Positions 24,740 through 33,754 of a DNA stretch of 54,913 nt are shown here, piece by piece. The DNA is from Cupriavidus sp. IDO. GTDB taxonomy: Bacteria; Pseudomonadota; Gammaproteobacteria; Burkholderiales; Burkholderiaceae. The notes under the pieces are model-generated. The model did not search any database and was not told the origin of the DNA. It worked only from the letters and a program-made list of their open reading frames with translations. The position numbers and the translations under genes are program-made. The stretch's first letter is position 1; each line of letters begins with the position of its first letter. The stretch lies in the NCBI RefSeq assembly GCF_000812465.1, contig NZ_JWMA01000118.1, forward strand, positions 1 through 54,913, written 5' to 3'.

Positions 24740-25783
24740 CTACTTGTACTTCGCGTTGGCCTTCTGCACGAAGGCGTTGGTATAGGTGTCGTCCAGCTTG
24801 ATGGACTTGCCCTTCAGCTCCGCATCGAACTGCTGCAGCGTGTTCAGCGCCGTGCGCGGGCCGTCAGCCGGCATCACGCCATCCGGCGAAATCGCTTCCT
24901 TGACCTTCTCCCACGCCGACAGGTACAGCGCGCGGTCGCCCAGCAGGTAGCTTTCCGGCACGGTCTTGACGATGTCCGAAGGACCCGCCTTCTGCATCCA
25001 CTTGAGCGCGCGCACCATCGCATTGGTCAGCGCCTGCGTGGTGTTGGGATTCTGCTGGATGAATGCCGTCGATGCGTACAGGCAGCCCGACGGCATGTTG
25101 CCGCCGAACACGGCCTGCGTGTCCTTCAGCGTGCGCGTGTCGGAGGCGACGCGCACTTCGTTCTTCTGCGTCAGCATCGAGATCACCGGGTCCAGGTTCG
25201 CCATCGCGTCGATCTGGCCGGAGCGCATGGCGGCCACCGCGCCGGCGCTGGCGCCCACGCCGATGAAGGACACGTCCGACGGCTTCAGGCCGGCCTTGGC
25301 CAGCACGAAGTTGGCCATCATGTTGGTCGAAGAGCCCGGCGCGGTCACGCCGATCTTCTTGCCCTTCAGGTCTGCGATCGACTTGAAGTTGGGCATGGTC
25401 TTGTTCGACACCACCAGCACGATCTGCGGGGCGCGGCCCTGCAGCACGAATTCCTGGTAGCGCTGGCCCTTGGCCTGCAGGCTGATGGTGTGTTCGTAGG
25501 CGCCCGACACCACGTCGGCGCTGCCGCCCACCACGGCCTGCAGCGCCTTGGCGCCGCCGGCGAAGTCGACGATCTCGACGTCCAGCCCTTCTTCCTTGAA
25601 ATAGCCCAGCCGCTCGGCAATCGTCAGCGGCAGGTAATAGAACAGGTTCTTCCCGCCCACGGCGATCGTGACCTTGGACTTCTCAGGCTTGCCCTGCGCC
25701 TGCGCGGGTCCGAAGGTGAACCAGCCGGCGAGGAACAGCGCCAGCGCGATCAGCAACTGCTTCCAGAATTTCTTGTTGTACAT
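24740..25783 (-). CDS. ABC transporter periplasmic substrate-binding protein (SsuA/THI5-like)
   Basis: The protein has 347 residues with a signal peptide of about 29 residues ending GPAQAQG. The mature part has the two-lobe NMT1/THI5/SsuA pattern: KVTIAVGGKNLFYYLPLTIA, EEGLDVEIVDFAGGAKALQA, LKGKKIGVTAPGSSTNMMAN and AMRSGQIDAMANLDPVISML. These proteins bind sulfonates, nitrate, taurine, pyrimidine precursors or aromatic acids. No desulfonation or catabolic gene lies nearby to narrow it down. GGAGAATTAC before the ATG fixes the start. Confidence 0.9.
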   Translation of the reverse strand: MYNKKFWKQLLIALALFLAGWFTFGPAQAQGKPEKSKVTIAVGGKNLFYYLPLTIAERLGYFKEEGLDVEIVDFAGGAKALQAVVGGSADVVSGAYEHTISLQAKGQRYQEFVLQGRAPQIVLVVSNKTMPNFKSIADLKGKKIGVTAPGSSTNMMANFVLAKAGLKPSDVSFIGVGASAGAVAAMRSGQIDAMANLDPVISMLTQKNEVRVASDTRTLKDTQAVFGGNMPSGCLYASTAFIQQNPNTTQALTNAMVRALKWMQKAGPSDIVKTVPESYLLGDRALYLSAWEKVKEAISPDGVMPADGPRTALNTLQQFDAELKGKSIKLDDTYTNAFVQKANAKYK

Positions 25784-26007
25784 GTAATTCTCCTACCCGT
25801 TTTTACTGGAGGCGGCAGCCGCTGCAGCCAGAAGGCCGCGCCCGGCGTGCCGCCGAGCGGCAAGTTGCGATGCTACCGGACCGGTCACAGGTCCGCATCG
25901 GGATCAATACCTACCGCTTGCCCGCCGTAAATCGTTCATGCCGGCGGACAGGCGGGGCAGCATACGCGCCTTCCCTTTCGAACAGCTTGCCGCCCTCGCC
26001 TCCGACC

Positions 26008-27024
26008 TTATTCGGCGTGGATGTCCGCGGACTTGATCACCTTGCCCCAGCGCACGAGTTCAGCCTTCTGGTATTGCGCCAGTTGCTGCGGACCCATGAA
26101 CTTCGCCTCGGCGCCAAGTTCCTCGGCCTTCTTGCGGAAGGCTTCGGTTCGCATGATCTTTTCGATCTCGCCGGCCAGCTTGTCGATCACCGGCTTGGGC
26201 GTGCCGGCGGGCGCATACATCGCAAACCAGGACGACACGTCCAGGTCGGGGTAGCCCGCCTCGGGCGCCGAAGGCACGTCCTTCAGGCTCGGCAGGCGGT
26301 TCTTGCTGGTCACCACCAGCGGGCGCAGCTTGCCGGCAGCGATATGACCCATCAGCGGAGGCGGCGTGGTCATGGTCAGGTCCACCGAGCCACCCAGCAG
26401 GTCGGTCATGGCCGGGCCGGTACCCTTGTATGGCACATGGGTGATCTGGATGCCGGCCATCTGGTTCAGCAGCTCGGTCGAGACGTGCTGCAGCGAGCCA
26501 TTGCCCGAGGACGCATAGTTCAGCTTGTTCGGATTGGCCTTGGCATACGCCACCAGTTCCTTCAGCGACTTCACCGGCAGGCTCTGGCGCACCACCAGCA
26601 CCTGCGGCGCCGACAGGATATTGGCCACCGGCGCAAAGTCCCTGACCGGGTCCCACGAGAGGTTCTTCACCAGCAACGGAGTGATGACGTGGTAGCCGGA
26701 GTACTGCACCAGCAGCGTGTAGCCGTCCGGCTTGGCGCGTGCCACCACCTGCGCGGCAATGCTGCCGCTGCCGCCCGGGCGGTTGTCCACCACCACCGCC
26801 TGGCCGAGCGCCCTGGCCAGCGGCTCGGAAATCATGCGCGCGGCCAGGTCGGTCGTGCCGCCCGCTGCCGCCGACACGACCAGCGTGACCGGGCGATTGG
26901 GGTAGTTGCCGTCCTGTGCGAAAGCCACCGGCGCCAGGAGCGTTCCGCCCAGCGCCAGCAGCGCGGCGGCCATGGTCTTGCGCCGCGCGGGCACAGCAAT
27001 GTTGCGATGAAGATCTTGCTTCAT
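26008..27024 (-). CDS. Bug/TctC family periplasmic solute receptor
   Basis: The protein has 338 residues with a signal peptide through PVAFAQ. The mature part shows the TctC/Bug hallmarks: YPNRPVTLVVSAAAGGTTD, LARALGQAVVVDNRPGGSGS, LNYASSGNGSLQHVSTELL and HVPYKGTGPAMTDLLGGSVD. These receptors bind small organic acids in a characteristic cleft. No tctA or tctB membrane genes are adjacent, which is common for the greatly expanded Bug family in Burkholderiales. It lies 84 nt after the HMG-CoA-lyase-like gene on the same strand and probably belongs to that operon. GGAGACACCTC before the ATG sets the start. Confidence 0.92.
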   Translation of the reverse strand: MKQDLHRNIAVPARRKTMAAALLALGGTLLAPVAFAQDGNYPNRPVTLVVSAAAGGTTDLAARMISEPLARALGQAVVVDNRPGGSGSIAAQVVARAKPDGYTLLVQYSGYHVITPLLVKNLSWDPVRDFAPVANILSAPQVLVVRQSLPVKSLKELVAYAKANPNKLNYASSGNGSLQHVSTELLNQMAGIQITHVPYKGTGPAMTDLLGGSVDLTMTTPPPLMGHIAAGKLRPLVVTSKNRLPSLKDVPSAPEAGYPDLDVSSWFAMYAPAGTPKPVIDKLAGEIEKIMRTEAFRKKAEELGAEAKFMGPQQLAQYQKAELVRWGKVIKSADIHAE

Positions 27025-27108
27025 GAGGTGTCTCCGTTATCTGGATGATCGATCGTTATTGTTCTGGCGCGGCCGCATCGGTGGCGGCCGTCGCAATGGG
27101 TACCGGAT

Positions 27109-28089
27109 TCAGCCCTGTCCGGCGAAATGCTCCGCCAGCCATGCCGGCGCCTGGTGCGTACGAAGGCGCGGCCCCGCGCTCAGCAACTGACTGTGGACTT
27201 CGCGCCCGACCAGGCCGGACATGCCGCCCACGATGCCGAGCAAGGCCTTGAGGTCGACCCCGGTCTGCACGCCCATGCAGTCGAACATGTGGACGAGGTC
27301 TTCCGTGCTGACGTTGCCGCTCGCGCCCGGCGCGTACGGGCATCCGCCGAGCCCGCCGGCCGCCGCGTCGAAGCGGGTCACGCCGGTTTCCCATGCCGCC
27401 ACGGCGTTAGCCAGGCCCATGCCGCGCGTGTTGTGCAGGTGGATGGTCAGGCCGGTCTGCGGCAGCTTCGACTGGAACCGCTCGCACATCGCCGCAACCT
27501 GGTTCGGATAGGCCATGCCGGTGGTGTCGCAAAGCGTGATGCCAGCCGCGCCGGCGTCGGCAAAACGAGCGGCCAGGTCCATCACGGCCCCGACATCCAC
27601 CTCGCCTTCGAACGGGCAGCCGAACACCGTCGAAAGCGATACATTGACCGGCACGCCGGCCGCACCGGCTTCGGCAATCATCGCCAGCAACTGCGCCTGC
27701 GATTGCTGGCGGGTCATGCGCAGGTTGGCACGGTTGTGGGTCTCGCTGGCCGACATCACCAGGTTGACTTCGTCAGGCCGGCACGACAGCGCCCGCTCCA
27801 GCCCGCGCAGGTTGGGCACCAGCGCGGTGTAGCGCACGCCGGGATGGCGCTGCATGCGGTGCATCAGCGCTTCGGCATCGGCCAGTGCGGGAATGGCGCG
27901 GGCCGAAGTGAAGGACGTGGCCTCGATGCGGGCGAAGCCGCAGGCGGAGAGCGCATCGACGAACGCGACCTTGGCATCGGTCGGCACCACTATGGGCTCG
28001 ATCTGCAGTCCGTCGCGCGGCGCAACTTCATTGATCTCGACGCGTGCGGGGCCGCGCAGTGCGCCGGTGGAACAGGTAGCGGCGCTCAT
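27109..28089 (-). CDS. Hydroxymethylglutaryl-CoA lyase family protein
   Basis: The protein has 326 residues in the DRE-TIM metallolyase family. The first motif is NEVAPRDGLQIEP (metal-binding Asp, catalytic Arg). IHLHNTRGMGLANA (metal His-x-His) and the cysteine signature GGCPYAPGASGNVSTEDLVH match HMG-CoA lyases. The family cleaves HMG-CoA to acetoacetate and acetyl-CoA; bacterial relatives also act on citramalyl-CoA-type compounds. It overlaps the CoA-transferase gene by 4 bp, so the pair probably activates an acid to its CoA thioester and then splits it. Confidence 0.9.
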   Translation of the reverse strand: MSAATCSTGALRGPARVEINEVAPRDGLQIEPIVVPTDAKVAFVDALSACGFARIEATSFTSARAIPALADAEALMHRMQRHPGVRYTALVPNLRGLERALSCRPDEVNLVMSASETHNRANLRMTRQQSQAQLLAMIAEAGAAGVPVNVSLSTVFGCPFEGEVDVGAVMDLAARFADAGAAGITLCDTTGMAYPNQVAAMCERFQSKLPQTGLTIHLHNTRGMGLANAVAAWETGVTRFDAAAGGLGGCPYAPGASGNVSTEDLVHMFDCMGVQTGVDLKALLGIVGGMSGLVGREVHSQLLSAGPRLRTHQAPAWLAEHFAGQG

Positions 28090-29282
28090 GCGATCACCTT
28101 CCTTGCGCGCAGGTCGGCAATGGCAGCGGCATCGAATCCGGCCTGGGCCAGCACGGCATCGGTATGCTCGCCAAGCGTCGGCGCACGGTCGTGGATGGCG
28201 CCTGGGCTGCCGGACAGCTTGGGCACGACGCCCGGCACTTCCACCGTCAGCCCGCCGGCCGAGGTCACCGACTCGATCACGCCGCGGGCGCGATAGTGCG
28301 GGTCTTCGGCGATGTCCTTGACGGTGTAGATCCTGCCTGAAGGCACCTCGGCCTGGCGCAGCACTGCCAGCGCGGCGTCCACGGTCTGCGTGCGCGTCCA
28401 GGCGGCGATGGCGGCGTCGATCTCGTCCACGCGTTTCACGCGGCCGTCGTTCTGGGCCAGCGCCGGGTCATCGGCGAGGTCCGCCCGGCCGATCGCCAGC
28501 ATCAGGCGCTTGAAAATGGCGTCGCCGTTGGCGGCGACCAGCACGTACTCGCCGCTCTCGCACGGGTAGGCGTTGGAGGGCGCAATGCCCGGCAGCGCGC
28601 CGCCCGCGGGCTGGCGCACGGCGCCAAACGCCGAATACTCGGGCAGCAGGCTTTCGCTCAGGTTGAACAGCGATTCGTACAGCGCCACGTCGATGACCTG
28701 GCCTTCACCGCCGCGGGCGTCGCGCTGATAGAGCGCCAACAGCACGCCCATCGCGCCGTGCAGCCCGGCGATGGTGTCGCCCAGCGACAGGCCGGCGCGC
28801 ACCGGCGCGCGGCCCGGCTCGCCGGTCAGGTGGCGCAGCCCGGCCATGGCTTCGGCCACGGCGGCAAAGCCGGGCTCGTCCTTCTTCGGACCGGTCTGGC
28901 CGTAGCCGGAGACGCGCAGCATGATCAGGCGCGGATTGTCCGCGTGCAGCACATCCCAGCCCAGACCCCATTTCTCCATGGTGCCTGGGCGGAAATTCTC
29001 GATCAGCACATCCGCATCGGCCGCCAGCTTGCGCACCAGCGCCTGCCCTTCCGGCTGGCGCAGGTCGATGCAGATGGATTCCTTGTTGCGGGATTGCGCC
29101 TCCCACCACACCGAGGTCCCTTCATGCAGCATGCGCCATTTGCGCAGCGGGTCGCCCTGCCCGGGCGGCTCGACCTTGACCACGTGGGCACCGAAGTCGG
29201 CCAGGGTCTTGGCGGCAAAAGGGCCGGCGATGAGTTGTCCGAGTTCGAGGACGCGGATGCCCTCGAGAATCTGTTGCGCCAT
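28086..29282 (-). CDS. CaiB/BaiF family CoA-transferase (family III)
   Basis: The protein has 398 residues from MAQQILEGIRVLELG, with GGAGACACCCC before the ATG. Family III features are present: VLELGQLIAGPFAAKTLADF, HVVKVEPPGQGDPLRKW, DVLIENFRPGTMEKWGLG and GDTIAGLHGAMG, whose Asp corresponds to the catalytic residue. Family members move CoA from a donor thioester (often succinyl-CoA) to a carboxylic acid. With the HMG-CoA-lyase-like partner, plausible substrates are 3-hydroxy-3-methylglutarate, citramalate or itaconate-type acids. The choice among them is inference. Confidence 0.92.
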   Translation of the reverse strand: MAQQILEGIRVLELGQLIAGPFAAKTLADFGAHVVKVEPPGQGDPLRKWRMLHEGTSVWWEAQSRNKESICIDLRQPEGQALVRKLAADADVLIENFRPGTMEKWGLGWDVLHADNPRLIMLRVSGYGQTGPKKDEPGFAAVAEAMAGLRHLTGEPGRAPVRAGLSLGDTIAGLHGAMGVLLALYQRDARGGEGQVIDVALYESLFNLSESLLPEYSAFGAVRQPAGGALPGIAPSNAYPCESGEYVLVAANGDAIFKRLMLAIGRADLADDPALAQNDGRVKRVDEIDAAIAAWTRTQTVDAALAVLRQAEVPSGRIYTVKDIAEDPHYRARGVIESVTSAGGLTVEVPGVVPKLSGSPGAIHDRAPTLGEHTDAVLAQAGFDAAAIADLRARKVIA

Positions 29283-29455
29283 GGGGTGTCTCCGTGCGGT
29301 GCGGCGGTCTGGTGGCATTGCGGTGCTGCCCGTGAAGGCATGGCCGCATTGCGTTTTGACGGAGTGTGCCCCAGCGGCCGCCCGCCAGGAATCGGCAATC
29401 GGAGAAGCGGGCTTTCTCGGAATGCGAAAGGCTGTCGCCCTTCAGCAGGGTGGCG

Positions 29456-30361
29456 TCAGAATGGCGCCCGGTCGCCGCACAGGTGGGTGATCAGCAGGCG
29501 GGCCGACACTGTCAGGCCCGCCGGGTCGCGCAGGCCGATCAGCAGCGAGCGGCGCGCCCAGGCGTCCTGCAGCGACACCAGCGACAGGCCCATCGACTTC
29601 ACGTGCGGCTCTGCGGCAATGCGCGGCAGCACGCCCACGCCCAGCCCGGCCATCACCATGCGGCACATGGCGTCGAAGCTGCGCACCTGGATGCGCAACC
29701 GGAACGGACGATCCAGGCGGCTGCTTTCTTCCAGCAGCCGGGCCGCCAGCGAGGTCTCTTGCGGCAGGCTGACAAAGTCGAATTCCAGCGTATCGGCGTA
29801 GCGCACCGGACCACGCTCGGACAGCGGATGGCCGCGCGGCGTGATGATGACGAGTTCGTCCTGCCGGTATTCCACCGTCATCAGCCCCGCGCTGGGCGTA
29901 CGGTCGGCAAAGATGCCGACATCGGCGCGGTTCTCGACCAGCGCCGCGACGATATCGCGGCTGTTCTGCTCCTCCAGCTCGATGCGGATGGTCGGATGCA
30001 GCTGCATGAAGGACGCCAGGTCATCCGGCAGGAACTGCGTGATCGCCGAGGTATTGGCGCAGACGCGCACCTGCCCGCGCACACCGGAGGCATAGTCCGA
30101 CATCACGCCGGCCATGCGTTCCACGTCCTGGAGGATGGTCAGCGCGTGGTGGAAACAGGCCTGTCCGGCCTCGGTCAGTTGTACCCCCGCCGCATGGCGG
30201 AAGAACAGCGGCGCGCCCACAGCGGTTTCGAGGTCGGAGATCCGCTTGCTGGCCGCGGCCACCGCCAGGTGCGATTGCCGCGCACCGGCTGAAATGCTGC
30301 CCTGGCGGGCCACGGCGACGAACAGGCCGAGCGTGACGAGATCGAAGCGTGCCAGGTTCAT
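29456..30361 (-). CDS. LysR-type transcriptional regulator
   Basis: The protein has 301 residues. An N-terminal winged HTH (residues about 5-64: GLFVAVARQGSISAGARQSH, AASKRISDLETAVGAPLF) precedes a two-lobe effector-binding domain (VRVCANTSAITQFLPDDL, ADVGIFADRT, GLGVGVLPRI). It is in the same direction as, and 173 bp upstream of, the CoA-transferase gene, not divergent as many LysR genes are. It probably controls the downstream CoA-transferase/lyase/Bug genes, by position. Confidence 0.9.
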   Translation of the reverse strand: MNLARFDLVTLGLFVAVARQGSISAGARQSHLAVAAASKRISDLETAVGAPLFFRHAAGVQLTEAGQACFHHALTILQDVERMAGVMSDYASGVRGQVRVCANTSAITQFLPDDLASFMQLHPTIRIELEEQNSRDIVAALVENRADVGIFADRTPSAGLMTVEYRQDELVIITPRGHPLSERGPVRYADTLEFDFVSLPQETSLAARLLEESSRLDRPFRLRIQVRSFDAMCRMVMAGLGVGVLPRIAAEPHVKSMGLSLVSLQDAWARRSLLIGLRDPAGLTVSARLLITHLCGDRAPF

Positions 30362-30436
30362 GGGCGGCTGCAGCTACGGTAGTTGATGTTCTGCTGGCCA
30401 GGCTTGCCCGCCGGGCGGCGCGGCATGCCCGGGAGT

Positions 30437-31054
30437 TCAGAGATTGCGACGGTCCATCACCGCTCGGGCGATGGTGCCGGCGTCGACGTATTCGAGTTCG
30501 CCTCCGACCGGCACGCCACGGGCCAGGCGCGAGACCTTCAACCCGCGCGCCTTCAGCATCTCGCCGATATAGTGCGCGGTGGCTTCGCCCTCGCTGGTGA
30601 AATTGGTGGCAACGATGACTTCCTGGACCGGGCCACCCATTTCCGGATCGGTGGCGCGGGCCAGCAGGCGGTCCAGGTGGATCTCGCGCGGGCCGATGCC
30701 GTCCAGCGGCGAAAGCCGGCCCATCAGCACGAAGTACTTGCCGCGGTAGGTCAGGGTCTGCTCGATCATGACCTGGTCGGCGGGCGTTTCCACCACACAC
30801 AACAGCGTGCCGTCGCGGCGGTCGTCGCGGCAGGTCTCGCAGATTTCCTGCTCGGTGAACGTATTGCAGCGCGCGCAGTGGCGGATGCCGTCGGCGGCCC
30901 CGCGCAGCGCATCACCCAGCTTGCGCGCGCCCTCGCGGTCGTGCTGCAGCAGGTGATAGGCCATACGCTGGGCGGATTTCGGCCCGACGCCGGGCAGCAC
31001 CCGCAGCGCCTCGATCAGCGCCTGCAGCGAGGTCGGCGGAGAGGCTCTTACCAT
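30437..31054 (-). CDS. recR: Recombination mediator RecR
   Basis: The protein has 205 residues. The helix-hairpin-helix region (LIEALRVLPGVGPKSAQRMA) is followed by a four-cysteine zinc finger (CARCNTFTEQEICETC) and a Toprim domain (LLCVVETPADQVMIE). RecR works with RecO and RecF to load RecA at gaps. It is full length and is preceded by ybaB and dnaX, the usual dnaX-ybaB-recR operon. Confidence 0.97.
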   Translation of the reverse strand: MVRASPPTSLQALIEALRVLPGVGPKSAQRMAYHLLQHDREGARKLGDALRGAADGIRHCARCNTFTEQEICETCRDDRRDGTLLCVVETPADQVMIEQTLTYRGKYFVLMGRLSPLDGIGPREIHLDRLLARATDPEMGGPVQEVIVATNFTSEGEATAHYIGEMLKARGLKVSRLARGVPVGGELEYVDAGTIARAVMDRRNL

Positions 31055-31118
31055 TGCCTGTTGCCTGGAGTGCGGGGATTGCCCGGTGCGCGCGTCATGC
31101 GTTGGTTTGCCTGCCCGA

Positions 31119-31451
31119 TCAGAACGGCAGCTTGAAGCCCGGAGGCAGCGGCAGGCCCGAGGTCATCGAACCCATCTTTTCCTGCGTGGTGGCTTCGGCC
31201 TTGCGCACGGCGTCGTTGAAGGCGGCTGCCACCAGGTCTTCCAGCAGTTCCTTGTCTTCGCCCTCGGCCAGCAGGCTCGGATCGATCGACACGCGCTTGA
31301 CGTCGTTCTTGCAGGTCATGACCACCTTCACGAGACCGGCGCCCGACTGGCCCTCGACCTCGATCTGTGCCAGCTGCTCCTGCATCTTCTTCATGTTTTC
31401 CTGCATTTGCTGGGCTTGCTTCATCAGCCCCGCCAGTTGACCTTTCATCAT
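31119..31451 (-). CDS. ybaB: YbaB/EbfC nucleoid-associated protein
   Basis: The protein has 110 residues. A helical, Gln/Met-rich N-terminus (QLAGLMKQAQQMQENMKKMQ) precedes a beta-helix fold (VVMTCKNDVKRVSIDPSLL) and a C-terminus with GLPLPPGFKLPF. This small dimeric DNA-binding protein is always found beside dnaX and recR. Two adjacent ATG codons (31451 and 31448) follow AGGAGC; either may be used. Confidence 0.96.
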   Translation of the reverse strand: MMKGQLAGLMKQAQQMQENMKKMQEQLAQIEVEGQSGAGLVKVVMTCKNDVKRVSIDPSLLAEGEDKELLEDLVAAAFNDAVRKAEATTQEKMGSMTSGLPLPPGFKLPF

Positions 31452-31521
31452 GATGGAATGCTCCTGAAATCGGTAATGGAATGAGTGGATGGCCGCCTCT
31501 CAGTGGACGCGGCCCGAAAAT

Positions 31522-33738
31522 TCAGGCGGCGCGCGGCTGGATCGAACCGGGCACGATCTGCCCGCCGAAATCGCGCAACAGGCCCTGTACAAACGGATCG
31601 GCCTCGATATTGGCTTCGGCCTCGCGCTGGCGTTCGGCTCGGGCCTTGGCATCTGCCGCAGCCGCCGTGGCGGCAACCGCGCCTACTTCGCACAGGACCC
31701 GCACCGCCTCGCCGAAATGCTCGGACAGGACTTGCTGCAGCCGCTCGGCCACGCCGTTTTCGCCGATCGCCGCCACCGGAATACGCAGGTGGAAGGTACG
31801 CCCGACCACTTGCGTCAGCTCGCTCTGGTACGCCAGCTGCTGGGCCAGCCCCTTGAGCGGCAGCGTGGCGGCAAACGTGGGCCAGTCGCCGGTAAACACC
31901 GCCGGCGTTCCGTCTTCCGCCGCAACGGGCGGACGTGGTGCAACCGTCTCGGCCGACACAGGCGCCCGCTGGCGCACTGGCTCTGCCTCGGCAGGCTCCG
32001 CGGGCGCGGCTTGCCTGGCGCCCCGGGCCTGCTCGGCGCGCGGCATGCCGACGCCGGGATCGTTGTCATACGGCCCGATCATCGGCAGGTCTGGCGGCAA
32101 TTCTTCCCACGGCGGAACGTCGCTGCCCCCGGACATTTCCCAGGGCGGCACCGATTCAGGTTCCGGCGCTCGCGCGGCTGCCGGCTTTGCGGCTGGCGCG
32201 GGCATCTGCGCAGGTCGCTGGGCGGGCGCGGAAGCCGGCCGGGCCATCGCCGCGGCGCCGGCAGAGGCCGGTGCACGCAATGGCTGGGCGGCCGGACGTG
32301 CCGGAGGCGGTGCGGCCGGCGCTGCGGGCGGCGGCATGCGGCCGCCACCGCCTCGCGCGGCGGAAGCCTGGCGCGCAGCGGCCAGCGCCGCGCGCGCGGG
32401 CGACAGCGGTGCCTCATTGGCAGAAGCGGGCTTTGCCGGTGGCGCAACGGTTTCCTGCATGGCGGGCGCCGCGGCGGCGGGCCGGGCGGGCGTTGCCGGC
32501 GATGCAGCGGGAGCCGGCGTCGCCGCATAACGCGGCGCGGCAGGCTCGGAAACGGCAAGAGCCGACGTGCCGCGCGGGCGCGGAACGGCATTGCCGCCAC
32601 CCTGCCCGGAAGCCGACACCGGCGCGGGCTCCGGGCTCGACGACGGCCGGAACGCCAGCATGCGCAGCAGCGTCATGGTGAAGCCCGCGTACTCGTCCGG
32701 GGCAAGCGCGAGCTCGCTGCGGCCGAGGTTGGCAATCTGGTAGAAGAGCTGGATTTCCTGGGCATCGAAGACGCCGGCCAGGCGACGCACCTCATCGGCT
32801 TCCGGCCATTCATCCTGGACCGAAGCCGGCACGGCCTGCGCCAGCGCGACCTTGTGCAAGAGCGATCCGAGGTCCTGCAGCGCACCGGCGAAGGACAGGC
32901 TGCGGTCGGCCATCGCATCGGCAATGCCGAGCATGGCGGCGCCGTCCTCGGCGGCCAGTGCGTCGAGCAGTTGCACCAGGTAGCTCTGGTCGATGGCACC
33001 CAGCATGCCGCGCACCGCGTCTTCCGACACCTGCCCCGCGCTGTAGGCGATGGCCTGATCGGTCAGCGACAGCGCATCGCGCATGGAGCCGTGGGCGGCC
33101 TGGGCCAGCAGGCGCAGGGCGTTGCCGTCGTGGCTGATGCCTTCCTGCGCCAGGATGTTGTCCAGGTGCGAGACGATATGCCCCGGGGGCATCTGCTTCA
33201 GGTTGAACTGCAGGCAGCGCGACAGCACCGTGACGGGAATCTTTTGCGGATCGGTCGTCGCCAGGATGAACTTGACGTGCCCGGGCGGCTCTTCCAGCGT
33301 CTTCAGCATGGCGTTGAAGGCGTGGTTGGTCAGCATGTGCACTTCGTCGATCATGTAGACCTTGAAGCGCCCGACCGTCGGGGCGTAGACCGCCTTGTCC
33401 AGCAACTGCGCCATTTCGTCGACGCCGCGGTTGGACGCCGCGTCCATCTCGATGTAGTCGACGAAGCGGCCGCTGTCGATTTCGGTACAGGCCTTGCACT
33501 GCCCGCATGGCTGGGCGGTGATGTCGCCGTTGCCGTCAGGACCGGTGCAATTGAGCGATTTGGCCAGGATCCGCGACAGCGTGGTCTTGCCGACCCCGCG
33601 CGTGCCGGTGAACAGGTAGGCGTGATGCAGCCGCTGCTGTTCCAGCGCGTGCGTGAGCGCGCGGACCACGTGCTCCTGGCCGACCAGCGTGGTGAAATCC
33701 CTGGGGCGCCATTTGCGCGCTAGAACTTGATAACTCAT
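31522..33738 (-). CDS. dnaX: DNA polymerase III subunits gamma/tau
   Basis: The clamp-loader ATPase has 738 residues from MSYQVLARKWRPRDF. Visible motifs are Walker A GTRGVGKTT, a zinc module (Cys residues in LNCTGPDGNGD and PCGQCKAC), Walker B YMIDEVHML and sensor ALTDQ-like sequences. About residues 380-640 are a long Ala/Pro/Arg-rich linker, followed by a conserved tau-type C-terminal domain (WPTFAATLPLKGLAQQLAY). I see no A-rich slippery site that would produce gamma by frameshifting. An extended -10 box sits 7 nt before the ATG. Upstream in-frame codons (to 33789) are not family sequence. Confidence 0.95.
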   Translation of the reverse strand: MSYQVLARKWRPRDFTTLVGQEHVVRALTHALEQQRLHHAYLFTGTRGVGKTTLSRILAKSLNCTGPDGNGDITAQPCGQCKACTEIDSGRFVDYIEMDAASNRGVDEMAQLLDKAVYAPTVGRFKVYMIDEVHMLTNHAFNAMLKTLEEPPGHVKFILATTDPQKIPVTVLSRCLQFNLKQMPPGHIVSHLDNILAQEGISHDGNALRLLAQAAHGSMRDALSLTDQAIAYSAGQVSEDAVRGMLGAIDQSYLVQLLDALAAEDGAAMLGIADAMADRSLSFAGALQDLGSLLHKVALAQAVPASVQDEWPEADEVRRLAGVFDAQEIQLFYQIANLGRSELALAPDEYAGFTMTLLRMLAFRPSSSPEPAPVSASGQGGGNAVPRPRGTSALAVSEPAAPRYAATPAPAASPATPARPAAAAPAMQETVAPPAKPASANEAPLSPARAALAAARQASAARGGGGRMPPPAAPAAPPPARPAAQPLRAPASAGAAAMARPASAPAQRPAQMPAPAAKPAAARAPEPESVPPWEMSGGSDVPPWEELPPDLPMIGPYDNDPGVGMPRAEQARGARQAAPAEPAEAEPVRQRAPVSAETVAPRPPVAAEDGTPAVFTGDWPTFAATLPLKGLAQQLAYQSELTQVVGRTFHLRIPVAAIGENGVAERLQQVLSEHFGEAVRVLCEVGAVAATAAAADAKARAERQREAEANIEADPFVQGLLRDFGGQIVPGSIQPRAA

Positions 33739-33745
33739 GGCGGCG

Positions 33746-33754
33746 ATTGTAGCA
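33746..33754 (-). promoter_or_regulatory. Extended -10 directly before dnaX
   Basis: On the minus strand the sequence TGCTACAAT ends 7 nt before the dnaX ATG. This would place transcription start at the A of the start codon (leaderless mRNA). No Shine-Dalgarno sequence is visible between them. Confidence 0.45.

Noticed and set aside
31522..33738. Programmed frameshift in dnaX to make gamma
   Set aside because: I searched the gene for an A-rich slippery heptamer and found none; only one product is supported by sequence.
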